Notes: generated by a model not told the origin, from the sequence alone. Positions 49,081 through 61,572 are shown, counted from the first letter of the stretch. The stretch is DNA of 64,000 bases from Tolypeutes matacus (GCA_026826555.1 JAKSZT010054003.1:598978-662977), one strand, 5' to 3'. Numbers and translations are program-made.

Positions 49081-49244
49081 AAGGTGGTCACCAAACAAGC
49101 TACAGCCATGACCCACTGGAAATTTAAATAGTGCAACTGCCTTTTTAAGTAAAAAGTAGTTGGTATAGTACACAACTCTGTGATTATACCAAATGCCATT
49201 GATTGTACATTTAGATGAACTGTACAGTTTATGAAAAAAAAATA

Positions 49245-49500
49245 ATAGGGTGGGTTGGGGGAAAAAGATGCCAAATGTAATATATGAATTATAGTTACTG
49301 GTAATACTTTGATGATGCTCTTTCATAATTTATTATAAATATTGCACAACAATGCAAGGTATTGGTGGTTGGGTGATATACGGGAAATGTATGTTATGCA
49401 TGTCTGTTTTGCAAGTTCACAACTTTTACCATACACTTATTGTTTATTTATGTTCATGAATAAATGATATACCTCAAAAAATTTAATGAAAAATAAAAGA
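49245..49500 (+). mobile_element. Old L1 3' terminal fragment
   Basis: Same terminal pattern as 16056-16315: ACAACAATGCAAGG, TTGGTGG, GCAAGTTCACAAC, ACACTTATTG, AATAAATGATATACC, then A-rich DNA. Confidence 0.68.
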
Positions 49501-49633
49501 AAAAGTCAAATCTACAATAAATTATGGCTACAAATAGAAAAACCATGCCATCTAGACTAAAGGAATTTGAAGTGACCTAGAAAAAAACAATTCCTGGCCA
49601 TGTGGAATGAATGACAAATTCATCTATAACGCT

Positions 49634-50390
49634 TCAGAGTTTTTGACGAGTCTGAAATTTGTAAATAGCTGGGGAATTCAGTATTTCTTTCTTCACCTTC
49701 ACTTTCTGAGTTTTATCCAGAAAATCTCTGTGTGTTTGAATTTTCTGTGCATTAACAAACAATTTCTTCTCTCGTTCAATTCGCTGTGCCAGGCGGTTCT
49801 TTAGTTATCCCCTTCAATTTACTCTGATGGGGAAATCCTTTCACTTTTCCCTTCCATAAGGTCTCTACTGTGGATCTATTAAAGACTGTCAACTAGTTCC
49901 GGCGCTGTTCGCAGATGAGTTGCAATATCAAGCTGTTCAAGGTATTTTTTTATGAAAAAGGAACATATGCTTGTACTGTTGTTTCCCCTGGCAATCCAGC
50001 AGATGGTGCTCTGATTTTAGTCTTTTGATTTTCTTAGCTTCTGCAACTCTTTTCATTTCTATATATTTGACATGCTGAGTTTCCAGCAGTTTCAGCTGCT
50101 CAGGAGTTACTTCTTCCCTAGTCTCTTTAATAACTTGAATTCCATCCTGGAGCTGAACCCGAGACATTTTATAGTAGAATTCATCTGGATTTTTCTCAAG
50201 GGCCTGCTTCCCGAGAGCTTTGAGATATTCCTGCTTTTTTTTTTTTTTTTTGTAGCCATCTGCACGAAGTTTGTAATCTTCCTTATTCTCCAGCAGGCCC
50301 AGATGTTTTCAAAAGCCCGGCTGGCTTCGCTCTCGGTGTTCCGGCTGCCAGGACTTAGCCGCCTCGAAAGGCCGCCTCAGTGTCGGCTCA
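49634..50390 (-). pseudogene. UTP11 processed pseudogene
   Basis: UTP11 is a nucleolar protein of the small-subunit processome, needed for 18S rRNA maturation; human UTP11 has 253 residues. On the minus strand, nearly the whole protein is recognisable in order: AAKSWQPEHRERSQPGF, LENKEDYKLRADGY, ALEKNPDEFYYKMSRVQLQD, EEVTPEQLKLLETQHVKYIE, ATHLRTAPELVDS, RIEREKKLFVNAQKIQT, and NSPAIYKFQTRQKL with a stop at 49634-49636. No introns interrupt it, so it is a retrocopy. It has lost the start codon, has a long A-run near 50235-50255 (read on minus), a stop after LVDSL and several shifts. A clear poly(A) tail and target-site duplication were not resolved. Confidence 0.9.
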
Positions 50391-50399
50391 CCAAGGTTT

Positions 50400-52000
50400 T
50401 AAAAAAAACCTTGGTCTTAAAAAACCTTGAGCTTGTAGAGGGTCCCCTCTCAGCCTCTTTCCACTTGACCCTAAACATAGCCCCATATTCCTATTTCCAT
50501 ATGCCCTCCACAGACACAAACACTGCCACATGGTAGCAGAAATCCTTGTTTTGCAGTACCCAGGGTTCCCCAAGAGAGGAACACCAATAAATAAAGTAAT
50601 GTCCTGAGTCTAATATTAGCTTATTTTTTTCATCTTGTAATGAGACAGGTATCTTCTCATCCTTTGACTGGATAAGGGCAATTCAGTCCAAAACATGGAC
50701 TTGTTCAAGATCATTGAGAGTTGTTACAGATTCAGAATTTGAGACCATGGTTCCTGGGCTCTTGGTCCATGAGCCCATTAGAACACGCTGCTTCATCTGA
50801 GTAAAATATCTATCCACTGTGTGGAAGCAAGAGGTCCCCAAATTAATGTGATTAGAGAGGGAGGAAGCTGCACAAAAACATCTCTATTAAGCTAAAATAT
50901 TGCTACCTCCTGTTTTACAAATAACACCAACAGCAACCATAATAATACCACTGATGCAAAATTTTAGGTCAACTGCTCTGGTCATTGCCATTTGCTCTGA
51001 TATTGATTTAAGAAGCAATTAATAAAGGCAAAATTTTATCACAAGACTCTAAAATCCCTTTACTAACTCAACAAATATTTATGTAGTGTGGTACCAATAA
51101 AGAACATCTTGAAATATTTTAATTGAAAAACTGCTATCTGTGAATTGCTAGAATCTTTTGAAAGCAACTTCTTTGGTTTGGGTAAAATCATCAGGACAGA
51201 TGCTTCAGTTCCACATAAATAATGCAAATGCAAACAATTGTTCTCAGAGAAAACTGATTTCCTTACAATGTGAATGCAGTTGGTGTAAAATGTGGTTTGT
51301 AGGCATTTATACTTGGGTAAAATGTACATTGGAAGTGGGACTGGGCCCATAATGATTTAGATAAATTCTATATAGTAAGTTGAAAATCAATTCCCATTAA
51401 ATGGTATAATTCAAATTAGAATTTCTCAGGCTTGTGGAAATATACTGTTCACTATTGCATCTGTCAAGAGTGTGGTGGTTGAGAATTCCCCTGGAACAAA
51501 TAGGTATTTGTATTGGAGAGGAGATAATACCCTCTCTAGGTTCAGAAATTCCTACCTATGTGTTCCAGGAGTAACCAGTGCATTTTCAACTTGGCATGTT
51601 GTCTTTCTATCCCACCAGGAATCTGGAAACCAGTCTGGCATTGCCTGTGATTTAAAAACCAAATGAAAGCAACTGTGCCCATCTAAGAGATGCCTAGAGA
51701 AATGCATAAGATAACAATGATAATGTGGCACTTGGGGGCAGCAATGTTTTAAAGCTAAGTTGGTGGACCAAAGTAACAAGTGACTGCCAATATTGGTTAG
51801 AGAAAGTTGTAAGCTTTCAATGGGGACCCCTTTGGGAAATAAATCTAGGAGAAGTTTTGGCTTACCTAAAATTGGGGTCATGAAATATCACTTTATTCTG
51901 CACCCATTTCAGAAGCAGTAGGACTTTCCAGTTCCAAATATTGTTTATATATGACAGACACAGTGCTTGGCAGTGGATAAACAAAAGCAAACAAAAATTA
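50400..52000. other. No gene recognised
   Basis: Single-copy-looking DNA without supported coding regions; open frames are short and unconserved in appearance. The text near 51955-51985 (GACAGACACAGTGCTTGGC) resembles the end of an old interspersed repeat, not assigned. Confidence 0.4.
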
Positions 52001-52004
52001 TCCC

Positions 52005-52290
52005 AGACACTTCATCCTTCACCCCTACATCCAGTTATCCCACTGAGTACTTTTACCTCTTAAAAATGTATTTTATATGACTCTCCTCTCTGATCTTTCT
52101 TCCTCTGCATTAGTGAAACCCACATCATTTTGTTTGATTTTGTTTTAATTTGAGATACTACAACAGCCTCTTTCTTGGTTTCCCCATTCTTAGCCTTTAC
52201 TCTTATTTCTCTCTAATTCATCTTCTACATAGCTGCCAAAGAAACATGGGTCTTGCCTTCAAAGCACTTAAAAGCTAGAACCAAACTTGA
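52005..52290 (+). mobile_element. LINE-2 fragment
   Basis: CTACAACAGCCTCTTTCTTGG, TTCATCTTCTACATAGCTGCC and neighbouring text match the late L2 pattern of CTGCAATAGCCTCC ... CACAGCAGCCAGAGTG. A paralogous, better-preserved fragment is at 53810-54200. Very old. Confidence 0.68.
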
Positions 52291-53809
52291 AGTAAAATTC
52301 AGTACTAAAAATCTAGTGGTCATTTCTGCATGTCTTTGTGTTGTCAGGGTGAGGGGGTGATAGGCAGAGTGAGAGGGTTGCCTTTTAACAGCAGTATGTC
52401 AAAATATGAGCAGCCATTTCCAGATTTGCAACTGTCTGTACAGTATTTTCTTCCTCAAATTTCTCTTCCTTTGTAAAAATCCACTGACTAATGTAGAGCA
52501 ATGGGCAAGAACCACAGGCAAAGGCACAGCAGAAGTCACTCCTCGGTCACAGGCTCCTGGTAGTCAAGGATTGGTGCATGTGAACTGTAGGTTTTCCCAC
52601 TCTTTATAAATGAAATGGATAGGTTTAACCAAAGAAAACAGACCAAGGTAACATTTGTTAAAACTTCAGGAGAATGCAAATAAACAAAACTCCATGAATT
52701 GAATGCCCCAAAGCAGCAAAGAGTGTCATACATTATCATCACCTACTAATAAGGATGAGGACAATTGCCCTCTGGGTTTGGGGCTTTCTGGTCTTTGCCA
52801 ACAATTGGTGAAATGGCTTTATCTTCCTCCTCAGGGTCCCTGGGCTGAAGGCATAATGGTGCTCTTACAGAAGAGTTTAATGGTGAGTCACCCCTGCATG
52901 ATACCTCAGGATGCAGGGTGACAATGTACTCAGAGAAATTGTAAAAACAAAGCAAGCCATCACCTTAGAAAAAGCCAGCTATCTTCCTTACCTCTTTCCC
53001 ATTATCATCCAAGTTAGTGATAACTTTTTCAAAGATTTTTAATGGCCTGCCACTTTTAAGAGTCAGAATTGAGTTTTCTGTGGAGGAGGATGGCTTCTGA
53101 GACCTCTGTCATATAAAATGACCTTGAACATTGCATTCTTGTATGTGTGAATGAGCAGAATTATATGAAGGAGTGAGTATCTAATTGCTGGGGAAATACT
53201 TCTTGATTCCCTTAACTGCATAAACTCACTATATATATCATATAATTTTCTCAAGAGTTTCTCTGTCCAGAAAGCCAGTGGAAAATCAATAAAGCAAACA
53301 AAACTGGAACTACTCCACCTGTAGTCACCCATGAGGGCTACCTGGGTAAAAAAATGAATGGGCAATTTTCTGTCCTTCTTTTAATTTATTTACTCTATTG
53401 ACCACTTCCTTCTTTTAACATTCTCCCCTCCCTTTGCTCATACTTTCTTCTAATTTCTCCTACAACCTCTATGTTCCTTCCTTCTCAGCTTGTTTTCCAG
53501 ATTTCTTCTTTCAGCCTATTAGAGGGTGGTGTTCCATCAAGTTCTGTCCATTATCCTCTTATTCTCACTCTACTCACTTTTCCCATTAGCCAACCCCTGC
53601 ACAGCCATGGCTTTTCTTACCACTTGAAGAGTGAAAGCCCCAGCCTGGAAGTATTTTAAAATTTATCAGGCATATAACTAATGGCCCATTGTATAATTCC
53701 ACCTTGGTTTCTAATTTAGATTTAGAACTTTTGTCTCCTGCAAACCTGTTTCTCTTGCTATATTCTGGACCTCAATGAATATACAACTCAGTTGCCATAT
53801 CTCAAATAC
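52291..53809. other. No gene recognised
   Basis: No coding frame or repeat I can support. Frames such as minus 53063-53365 and plus 53471-53659 show no known domain. Confidence 0.4.
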
Positions 53810-54200
53810 GAGAATAACCCCAGATACTTCTTTGTCCTTCATCCCCACATCCAGTTGTCCCATTGAATATTTTCAACACCTACATATCTTTTTCATGTAA
53901 CACCCTTCTCTGGTCTCTCTTCCTCTGCATCAATGGTGCACATGTTATTTTGCTGTAATTTGAATTAATGCAACAGCCTCCATCTTGGTCCCTTTGCCTT
54001 TAGTCTTGTCCCCCTCTAATTCTTCTTCTACATAGCTGCCAGAAAATTTTCCTAAAGGAAATCTCATCAGTCTCTTCCTTGACTTAAAAGAATCTCAAAC
54101 TTCAACATTGTCCATAAAATATAGACTCCATGGCCAACTATAAAATAACAGCATGATCTGGTTCCTGCCTAACCTCTCTAAACTTATCTTCCACTACACC
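53810..54200 (+). mobile_element. LINE-2 fragment
   Basis: AATGCAACAGCCTCCATCTTGG, CTTCTTCTACATAGCTGCC, CAACATTGTCCATAAAATATAG and CATGATCTGGTTCCTGCCTAAC track the L2 3' region in order. Shared by placental mammals, so it long predates the L1 nest. Confidence 0.78.
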
Positions 54201-54379
54201 TCTCAACTTTTATCTTATGATGCAATTGTGCATAATTATTTGCAGCTCCTAATCTAGTGTTAAAGCCAGCACAAATGAAGGGCAATCAACCCTCAAAGTA
54301 CCAAACTCAGTGCACAAGAACAGCCCATAAAACTCCTTTTACCAAATTCTTCTAATTAATAGAAAAGGATTACAGGCAA

Positions 54380-54920
54380 TTACTTTGCTATGGTTGGTTG
54401 GGCCAACATATAACTTGCTGTTACCCAGGTCCTCATCACTTGTACCACACTATCCAGGTACTATCCAGGTACAACAGTTTCAGAGATGTTTTCAGCAGCA
54501 TCACACCAACCTTTGCCCAGCTTGGAGCTCTGTCTTCTTTGATCTTCTACAGGATGTCCTGCTGGTGGCTTCACACCATCTGGATGACCTGTCCTTACTC
54601 AAGATTCTTGTTGGCTCCAATGTTTACCTTGAGCTTTGGGGATTCTGACTCCCGTGGAGGGTATCTGAAAACAATGGAGCTGTCACCAATCAGCAGGATT
54701 ATCTCCAAGGTGAAATCCCCAGGGAGGGTCTTCTTGGGAAAGTGATGCCATGACTTCCATGTTGATGAACTCTAGTGGTATTGGAGCACCTGGCAAGTAA
54801 GGGAAACTCACCTCTAGCAGAAGAAAGAAACAGCAGTGAGAAGCTGTAAGGAAGGTGTTCAGAAGTGGGAGAGCATTTTTCATGATCTGAAGGCCCTCAG
54901 AGCACAAGTGATACTTCAAC
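54380..54920. other. Unidentified GC-richer block with open frames
   Basis: Both strands carry modest open frames (plus 54385-54745, minus 54683-54919). The minus frame has a hydrophobic stretch (LTASHCCFFLLLEVSFPYLP). I do not recognise a protein family. It could be an exon relic, an old LTR or chance; no function is proposed. Confidence 0.3.
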
Positions 54921-55189
54921 CATTTGCAAGGGGACCAGTATGCATTTGGGGTACAACTCTGTGCACCTTATCAGGATGGAGCTTGGTATGGCTGCTGCCT
55001 TTTTGCTAAGCAAGTAGGGCTAGGTCCTGAAAAGAACATCTCAGTTGAGTCACAGGACTGCCACTCACAGCCAGATCTCTGCAGGACTCATCTCCCCTCC
55101 CTGAGAAACACAACCCTCCTGCATCCACCTGACCCATATTTCATGGGCTTCCAGAAAGCTTAGAAATGAATATATTGCTTACACATAGG

Positions 55190-55400
55190 TTATTTATTTT
55201 TTAATTAAAATTTCATGGAAGTATATTATTAATACATGAACAGGATGTGTATATTGCAGGTGATGTGCCACACTAATGAAGGATGTTTATGCAGGAGTTT
55301 GTGGAAAGTTGTGGGAGGTGGGGCATATGGGAATCCCTATAATTTTTGTGTAACATTTATGTAATCTAAGTATCTTTTAAAAAATAAAAAAAATTATTAT
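55190..55400 (+). mobile_element. Truncated L1 module-2 tail
   Basis: GTGCCACACTAATGAAGG, GGGCATATGGGAATCCC and TTATGTAATCTAAGTATC then an A-rich tail match the end of copy B (11190-11310). Strongly 5'-truncated. Confidence 0.78.
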
Positions 55401-55489
55401 GAACAAAAAAAAAGATAACAACTGTGTATCCCAGGGGAAGCATAAAGAGATTGAGAGGTGATAAGTTCTGTTTGTTTTTGTTTATTATT

Positions 55490-55640
55490 ATTGGAATAAT
55501 GAAAGTGCTCCAAGAATGAAGTGATGAATGCACAAATATGTAGTTACACCAAATAACATTGATTGTATACTTTTGACTGATTTGTGTTTTATTAATATAT
55601 ATCAATAAAATTGATTTGTTAAAAAAGAAAAAAATAAAGG
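55490..55640 (+). mobile_element. Short old L1 3' terminal fragment
   Basis: CAAATAACATTGATTGTATAC and ATATATCAATAAAATTG are typical of an L1 terminus different from the two-module family; an A-rich tail follows. Confidence 0.6.
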
Positions 55641-55659
55641 TGTTAGTTAACCAGAACCA

Positions 55660-55728
55660 ACCAACAAACAAACAAACAAACAAATAAATAAATAAACAAA
55701 CAAACAAACAAAGAAATAAATAAATAAA
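55660..55728. repeat. (CAAA)n/(TAAA)n simple repeat
   Basis: Interleaved CAAA and TAAA units between L1 fragments. Probably grown from an A-rich L1 tail. Confidence 0.95.
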
Positions 55729-57967
55729 AGCACCAAGACCATAAAGAACTTGGAAGATAATGTAAGGAAGCATCTACAAGATCTTGCCATAGGAAATGGT
55801 TTCAAGAATTTTACATCCAAAGCATGATCGATGAAAGAAAAAATAGATAAGGACTTCCTCAAAATTAAAACTTTTGTACCTCAAAGGAGTTTGTTAAGAA
55901 AATGAAAAGGAAGCTGACTAAATGAAAATATTTTGTAAACATCTATCTCATAGGGGCCTAATATCCATCATATTTAAAGAAATCCTATATCTCAAAAATA
56001 AAAAGACCAAAAAACAATTTTAAAAATTGGAAGTGATTTGAATAGACACTTCTGCACAGATACACAAAAAGCTAAAAAAGCACATGAAAAGATATTCAAC
56101 ATCACTAGGTATTAGGGAAATGCAAATAAAAACTGCAAAGAGATATCATCTTAAACTCATTAGACTGGCAGCTGTTAGAAAAAAGTGGAATACCAGTGTT
56201 GGACAGGATGTGCAGAAAAGGGAATACTTATCCACTGCTGATGGGAATGTAGAATGGTGCAGCCATTGTGGAGAACAGTTTGGTGGTTCCTCAGGAAGCT
56301 AGAACTGCCATGTGATCAATCAATCCCACTGCTGGGTATATATACTGAAGAATTGAAAGCAGGGACATGAACAGATAAGTGTACACCAATGTTCATAGTG
56401 GCATCATTCACTGTTGTCAATAGTTGGAAACAACCCAAATGTCCATCAACAGATGAATGGATAAGCAAACTGTGGTATATACATACAATGGAATATTATC
56501 AGTTGTTAGAAGGCATGCAATATTAACACATGGGATAACATGGATGAATCTTAAAGTCCTTATTTTGAGTGAAGCAAGCCAGGTACTTAAGGACAAATAT
56601 TACATGACCTCACTGATATGAATTAAGCAAATTGAGAAGACTCACAGAGCTAGAGTCTGGAAGATAAGTTTCCAGAAGAAAGAAAGGGGGTAGAAGGTTG
56701 TGAGCCAATGCCTATTTAGGCAAAATTTAAGATAAAGTGGAAAGTTGTAGTTGTGGAGTGGATGGGTATGACAGTTGTGCAGTGATGCTATTGGTTTCAG
56801 TGGTGTTTGTGAATAGTGTAGGATGGGGGTGTGGTGTTGGACTGTCCATGGAACTGGGTGGAGGGTTGGGGAAGGAGTTGGTGAACTCTGGGTATTTGCA
56901 GGTGTGTGGTTAAAACTACAGTTTTGGGAATGTTCTTTTGGCAATATGGCATGGGAGGGTTACTGGTGTAGCATATGTGTATGGGGGGCATAAAGAACAG
57001 GGAACACCTGGGGCAGGTTTCTGTGGAATATGTAAGTGTTCATCTTGTCATAGTGTGCATTGTCAGTGGGTGTAGACCCACATATTTACTAAGAAAATAT
57101 TAAATTCCTATCCTGAGGAGTCCTGCTACCTACTCAAATAGAGAGGCAAGAGTCTCTCAAGAACATAGGCAGGGACTAATGAAAGTAAACAGATGAATAT
57201 GTCAAGCCATCACTGTTATTGGAAGTAACTATGAATCTTATTTTTCAAAAAGTTAAACTTAGTGGTCACCACAGGTCCTGAGGGGAGGAGAGGGAAGAAT
57301 AGAATAGTTGGAATATAAGGTATTTTTAGGGCATTAGAATTGTTCTGTATGATTTTGCAATAATGGATTCAGGCTATTTTAAATTTTGTCAAAATGTATA
57401 AAAGTGTACTCTCCAAATTGTAAACCATAATGTAAATCATTGACCATGGTTAGTAGCAATGCTTCAATATTTGTACATCACTTCTATCAGTTGTACCATC
57501 CATATGTAAAATGTTATCAATAGGGGAGAGGGGGAAAGGGGAAGGATGTTGGGTATATGGGAATCCCTTATATTCTGTACATGACTTTTCTGTAACCTAA
57601 ATATTCTTTGGGACAGCAACAGGACCCTGAGTACAGGGGCAATGCCTAATGATGGAGTATGGATCATCACAACAGGCCCTTGATACTTATTACCGTACTT
57701 ATGAACCTTTTCTTTTGAAATTGAAACAGCCTAGCACTGTTTCCTAAGAGTTACTTCCCGAAAGCCACCCTGTTGCTCAAATGTGGCCTTTCTAAGTCAA
57801 ACTCAGCATGTAAATGCATTAGCTTTCCCCCAGTGTGGGACACTGACTCCTGGAGATGAGCCTCCCCCTCACCGATGGACTACTACCAAGCACTAACTAG
57901 CAATTCACCTGGCAAAAGACCTTGACCAAAAGGGGGAAAGTATAAATACAAATGAGTTTTTATGGTT

Positions 57968-57982
57968 AAGAGATTTCAAAGT
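57968..57982. repeat. 15-bp target-site duplication, left
   Basis: AAGAGATTTCAAAGT, repeated at 58446-58460 as AAGAGATTTCAAAAT (one mismatch). Uninterrupted copies read AAGAGACTTCAAACTGAGTC (10299-10316) at this site. Confidence 0.88.
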
Positions 57983-58445
57983 AAACCACCGTGCCATAAA
58001 TTTGAGGATCTATTTCTGAACATTCAATTCTATTTCATTGCTCAACATGTCTATCTTTTTGACAGTGCCATGCTGTTTTACCACTGTAGCTAACTGATAT
58101 GCTTTATATTCAGGAAGTGAAAATCCTCCAACTTCACTATTCTTTTTAAAGATATTTTTGGCTATTTGGGATCTATTACCCTTCCAAATAAATTTGAGAA
58201 TTGGCCCTTTCAAATCTGTATAAAAAGGCTGTTAGAAGTTTTATTGGGATTGCATTGAATCTGTAGACAAATTTAGGTATACCTAACATTTTAACAATAT
58301 TTAGTCTTCCAATCCATGAACATGGAATGCCCTTCCATTTATCTAGATCTTCTTTGATTTCTTTAGCAATTTTTGTAGTTCTCCAAATACAAGTCTTTTA
58401 TGTCCTTTAAATAAATATTTATTCCAAAATAAAAATAAAATAAAA
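57983..58445 (+). mobile_element. Retroposed antisense-L1 sequence with A-rich tail
   Basis: 463 bp of L1 ORF2 in antisense: the minus frame 58010-58213 reads [20 protein letters not shown], part of the ORF2 C-terminal half. In plus orientation it ends AATAAA (58409-58414) then an A-rich tail at 58428-58445. A 15-bp target-site duplication flanks it. Tail and polyadenylation signal therefore belong to the strand opposite L1 sense. Confidence 0.8.
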
Positions 58446-59469
58446 AAGAGATTTCAAAATGAGTCAGGAGGTCATTCCAGAGGTTACATTTATGCACATC
58501 TCGGTAGGATCTCATTGACTGCCATAGTAAATATTGCCTCAAATAGCAGGGCTCCTGAGGGCTCTAGAGACATCCAGACACTATAGACAGGGAAGACATC
58601 TAAGGGGTTTGGTGCCCTGTCAGTGGGCCCTACTTAGGAATCTATACTCCCCAGTGTGATAAAGTTGGACTCATTTGTGGTTTCCCTACACATGGCTCTT
58701 CTGAATCTTCTATTTGAATCAACAGTTAGTACTAGACTTGATAGGTGAGTATCCAAGAGACTTAAATTTTTTGGTGATCCATGTGCCAGTTGGGCCCTGA
58801 ATGTCAAGAGAGTTGCAACATCTATTCTCCAGTTCATTGGACTCATCCAGGACAACTAACAAGGAGATGATGATGGTCAACACTCACCACAAGGAACAGA
58901 GAGTGTCTGTGATGGCAAGCAAGTTAGACCCATCCATCAGCCTCATGGGATCTAAGGCCCCTCTCAGTCAGAGGCAGAGTGGGCATCACCATCCCAGCAT
59001 CTCCAGAATTTGGGAAGGAACTTTGGACTAGAGGAGACTTATGGTTATTCTACTATAGACTTGTCATTTTAGCAATGGGAGAACTTTTATCATTGATGTG
59101 GAGGCAGTGGCTACCAGAGGTTCTGAGGGGAGGGAGAGGTAAAAACAGTTGTAATATGGGGGCATTTTCAGGATATTGGAATTGTCCTGAATAATGTTGC
59201 AGTGATGGATACATACCATTATATTTTTTGTCATAACTTACAAAATTGTCTTGGACAGAATGTAAAGTATAATATAAACTATAATATAAATTATAACTCA
59301 CACTTAGTGGCAATGCTCCAATGTGTGTCCATCAATTGTAACAATTGTATCACACTAATGAAGGATGTTGTTAATGTGGGAAAATGTGGGAGGGGTAGGG
59401 AGTGGGTCTTATGCGAATCCCCTATACATTTATGTGACATTTATATAATCTAAAGTATTTATAATTAGA

Positions 59470-59596
59470 AAAAGAGTTGAAAAAGAAATAAGTGATAGAA
59501 AAACAATTGAGAGAAAAAACAAATGAGTATTATATTTTGGAAAAAAATTCAATGCATTGACAAATATTTAACTAGTCTGAGAAAGAGAATATATTT
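59470..59596 (+). mobile_element. L1 G ORF2, left piece
   Basis: CAATGCATTGACAAATATTTAACTAG and GAGAAAGAGAATAT follow the L1 region seen in copy A at 70-120. Cut by the LTR at 59597 and continued at 60222. Confidence 0.68.
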
Positions 59597-60221
59597 TGTG
59601 GCTGTTTGAGATTACTTATGAACCCCAAAAAGAGACTGATTGTAAAGTAATCTATTCCATTTGGTGTGATACACCTTGTATTAGTTTCAGCTGAGACACC
59701 TTTGATTAAATTATGTTAAGATTAGGGCTTTGATTTGATGACTTCAGTAGGCTGTAACTCAGGGTTGAGTCCCATCTCTCTTGGTGGGCTATAAAAGTGG
59801 GCACTCACTCAAGAAGATCTATAGAACAAGACACATAAGACACTGTAGATGTGAGAACTTGGTTTTGATGCTGGAGCCCTGGGGCAAGCTTAGTTATTCA
59901 TCTGATAGTTTGAAGCTGAAGGTACCAGAGACTTGAGCAGCTGAGAAAGCCCAGAAGGAAATGAGCCCTCCAGCCTACAGCTGTGATTGGAAAAAGCTGG
60001 GCCCATGGAACCTTAAGAAGAAAGAGGAAGTCTGAAACCTCGCAGACATCACCTGCCAACTTGCTACAAGAAATGGCAAATGATTTTGGGTGGGTAATCA
60101 AACTTAAGTTGGACTCTTTAGGGCCTTGAATCTGTAAGCTTCTACCCAAAATAAATACCCTTTATAAAAGCCAACAGATTTCTGGTACTTTGCATCACCA
60201 TCCACTTGGCCGACTGATACA
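59597..60221 (+). mobile_element. ERVL-MaLR-like solo LTR in L1 G
   Basis: TGTGGCTGTTTGAG...GACTGATACA, 625 bp, with CCCAAAATAAATACCC near the 3' end. L1 sequence continues on both sides and no internal region is present. A clean 5-bp duplication is not visible, which fits its age or a small flank change. Confidence 0.82.
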
Positions 60222-60875
60222 GATGCAAATATATAAAACAGAAAGAAAATGGTAATATTACTGCTGACTTTACAAAATCACAAAAATAGTAAGAGAATAT
60301 TATGAACAACAATAACAAACTAAATTATGAGGAATAAATGGGAACATTCATAGAAATACATCAATTACCTAAATTAACGCAAGTGGAAATAGAAAACATT
60401 AACAAATCTTCAACAAGTAACAGAGCTTAAATCAATCAAAAAACCCTTCCACCAGAGAAAAGTGTAGGATCAGATGGATTCACTGGTTAATTCTACCAAA
60501 CACTAAAGAAGAATGGGTACATATACTTTTCAAACTCTTCCAAAAATTTCAAGAGTATGGAACATTTCCTAAATCATTCTATGAGGTCAGCATTATTCTG
60601 TTACCAAAGCCTGGTAAAGTCAGCACAAGAAAAAGAAATTGCAGGTTAATTCCCCTTACAAATATAGTGGCAAAAATCCTTTAAAAAAATACTAGCAACT
60701 GAATCCAATAGCATCTTAAAAATATTTATGACAAAGTGGTATTGAACTAGGAGTGCAGGGGTTGTTCAATACACAAAAAACAATCAATATAATACATTAA
60801 ATAATAGAATCAAGGGTAAAAACTACATGATTATCTCAATAGATTCAGAAAAAAACATTTGACAATATCCAGCAC
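60222..60875 (+). mobile_element. L1 G ORF2, right piece
   Basis: GATGCAAATATATAAAACAG resumes the L1 text, then TTCCTAAATCATTCTATGAGG and GATTCAGAAAAAAACATTTG (the DAEKAFD region) up to the MaLR provirus at 60876. Broken frame. Confidence 0.78.
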
Positions 60876-61400
60876 TGTGACAGTTTGAAGCTTTTTGTGC
60901 ATCTCAGAAAAGATCATGTTCTTAGAGCTAATCCATTTCTGTACATGTAAACCTATTTTGTGCCAGAACCCTTGATTGGATTACTTTTTTGGAGTCCCTT
61001 GATTGGATTACATGGCCCAGTGTTTATCTTGATCCTCTTGCTGGAGTCCTTTACAGAGGACTAAATGCAGCAGACACACAAGAAAAAAACTGTGGAGATG
61101 GAGAGAAGGAACCCAGGAGCTCAGAGAGCAATGTGTGAGAGAGGAAGCCACAGGTGGAGCAGCCAGAAGCTGAAGCAATGAGAATCAGAAGAGAAGGAAA
61201 TGCCTTCATGTGTCTGGCCATTTGGCAGGAGTCCAGAATCAGCAACAGCTCCCCATTGGTGAGAAAGCATCTCTGATGATGCCTGGTATGGGCATTTTCA
61301 TAGCCTCAGAACTGTAAGCTTTTATGCTAAGAGATTTCCATTTTAAATGCCAACCCATTTTTGAAATATTATTCCCAGCAACTCCTAGTAAACTAAAAGA

Positions 61401-61425
61401 GAAATTGTTACCAGAAGTGGGGTGC
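61401..61425 (+). other. MaLR primer-binding-site region
   Basis: GAAATTGTTACCAGAAGTGG directly after the 5' LTR, the typical ERVL/MaLR start of the internal region, close to that at 48816. This supports calling 60876-61400 a 5' LTR. Confidence 0.72.
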
Positions 61426-61572
61426 CACTGCTATGCAAATACCAAAAATGTTTGAACAGTTTTGAAATGGGTAGAGGGAAGATTTTGGAAGAATTGTGTG
61501 AAGTTGATAGAAAAGTTCTTGATTGCTTTAAAGAGGCTGTTAGCAGAAATATTGGCACTAAAGCTACATTTT

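Larger units (their letters stand above)
55729..59465 (+). mobile_element. L1 copy F: ORF2 C-terminus and two 3' modules
   Basis: ORF2 C-terminal DNA at 55729-56640 (CATAAAGAACTTGGAAG, cysteine region near 56205-56285, ATGGATAAGCAAACTGTGG), then module 1 to about 57600. It passes directly into module 2 with the linker and the first ~400 bp of module 2 missing (compare 46020-46490 in E). Module 2 runs to 59465 and is interrupted at 57983-58445 by an antisense L1 retrocopy. About as old as E. Confidence 0.83.

Noticed and set aside
49490..49530. Target-site duplication pairing the L1 H start (28905-28920) with the L1 end near 49500
   Set aside because: Only a loose AAAA-TCA likeness; insufficient to define the right end of H.
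59592..60226. 5-bp target-site duplication for the LTR at 59597
   Set aside because: Flanks read TATTT and GATGC; they do not match, so none is claimed.
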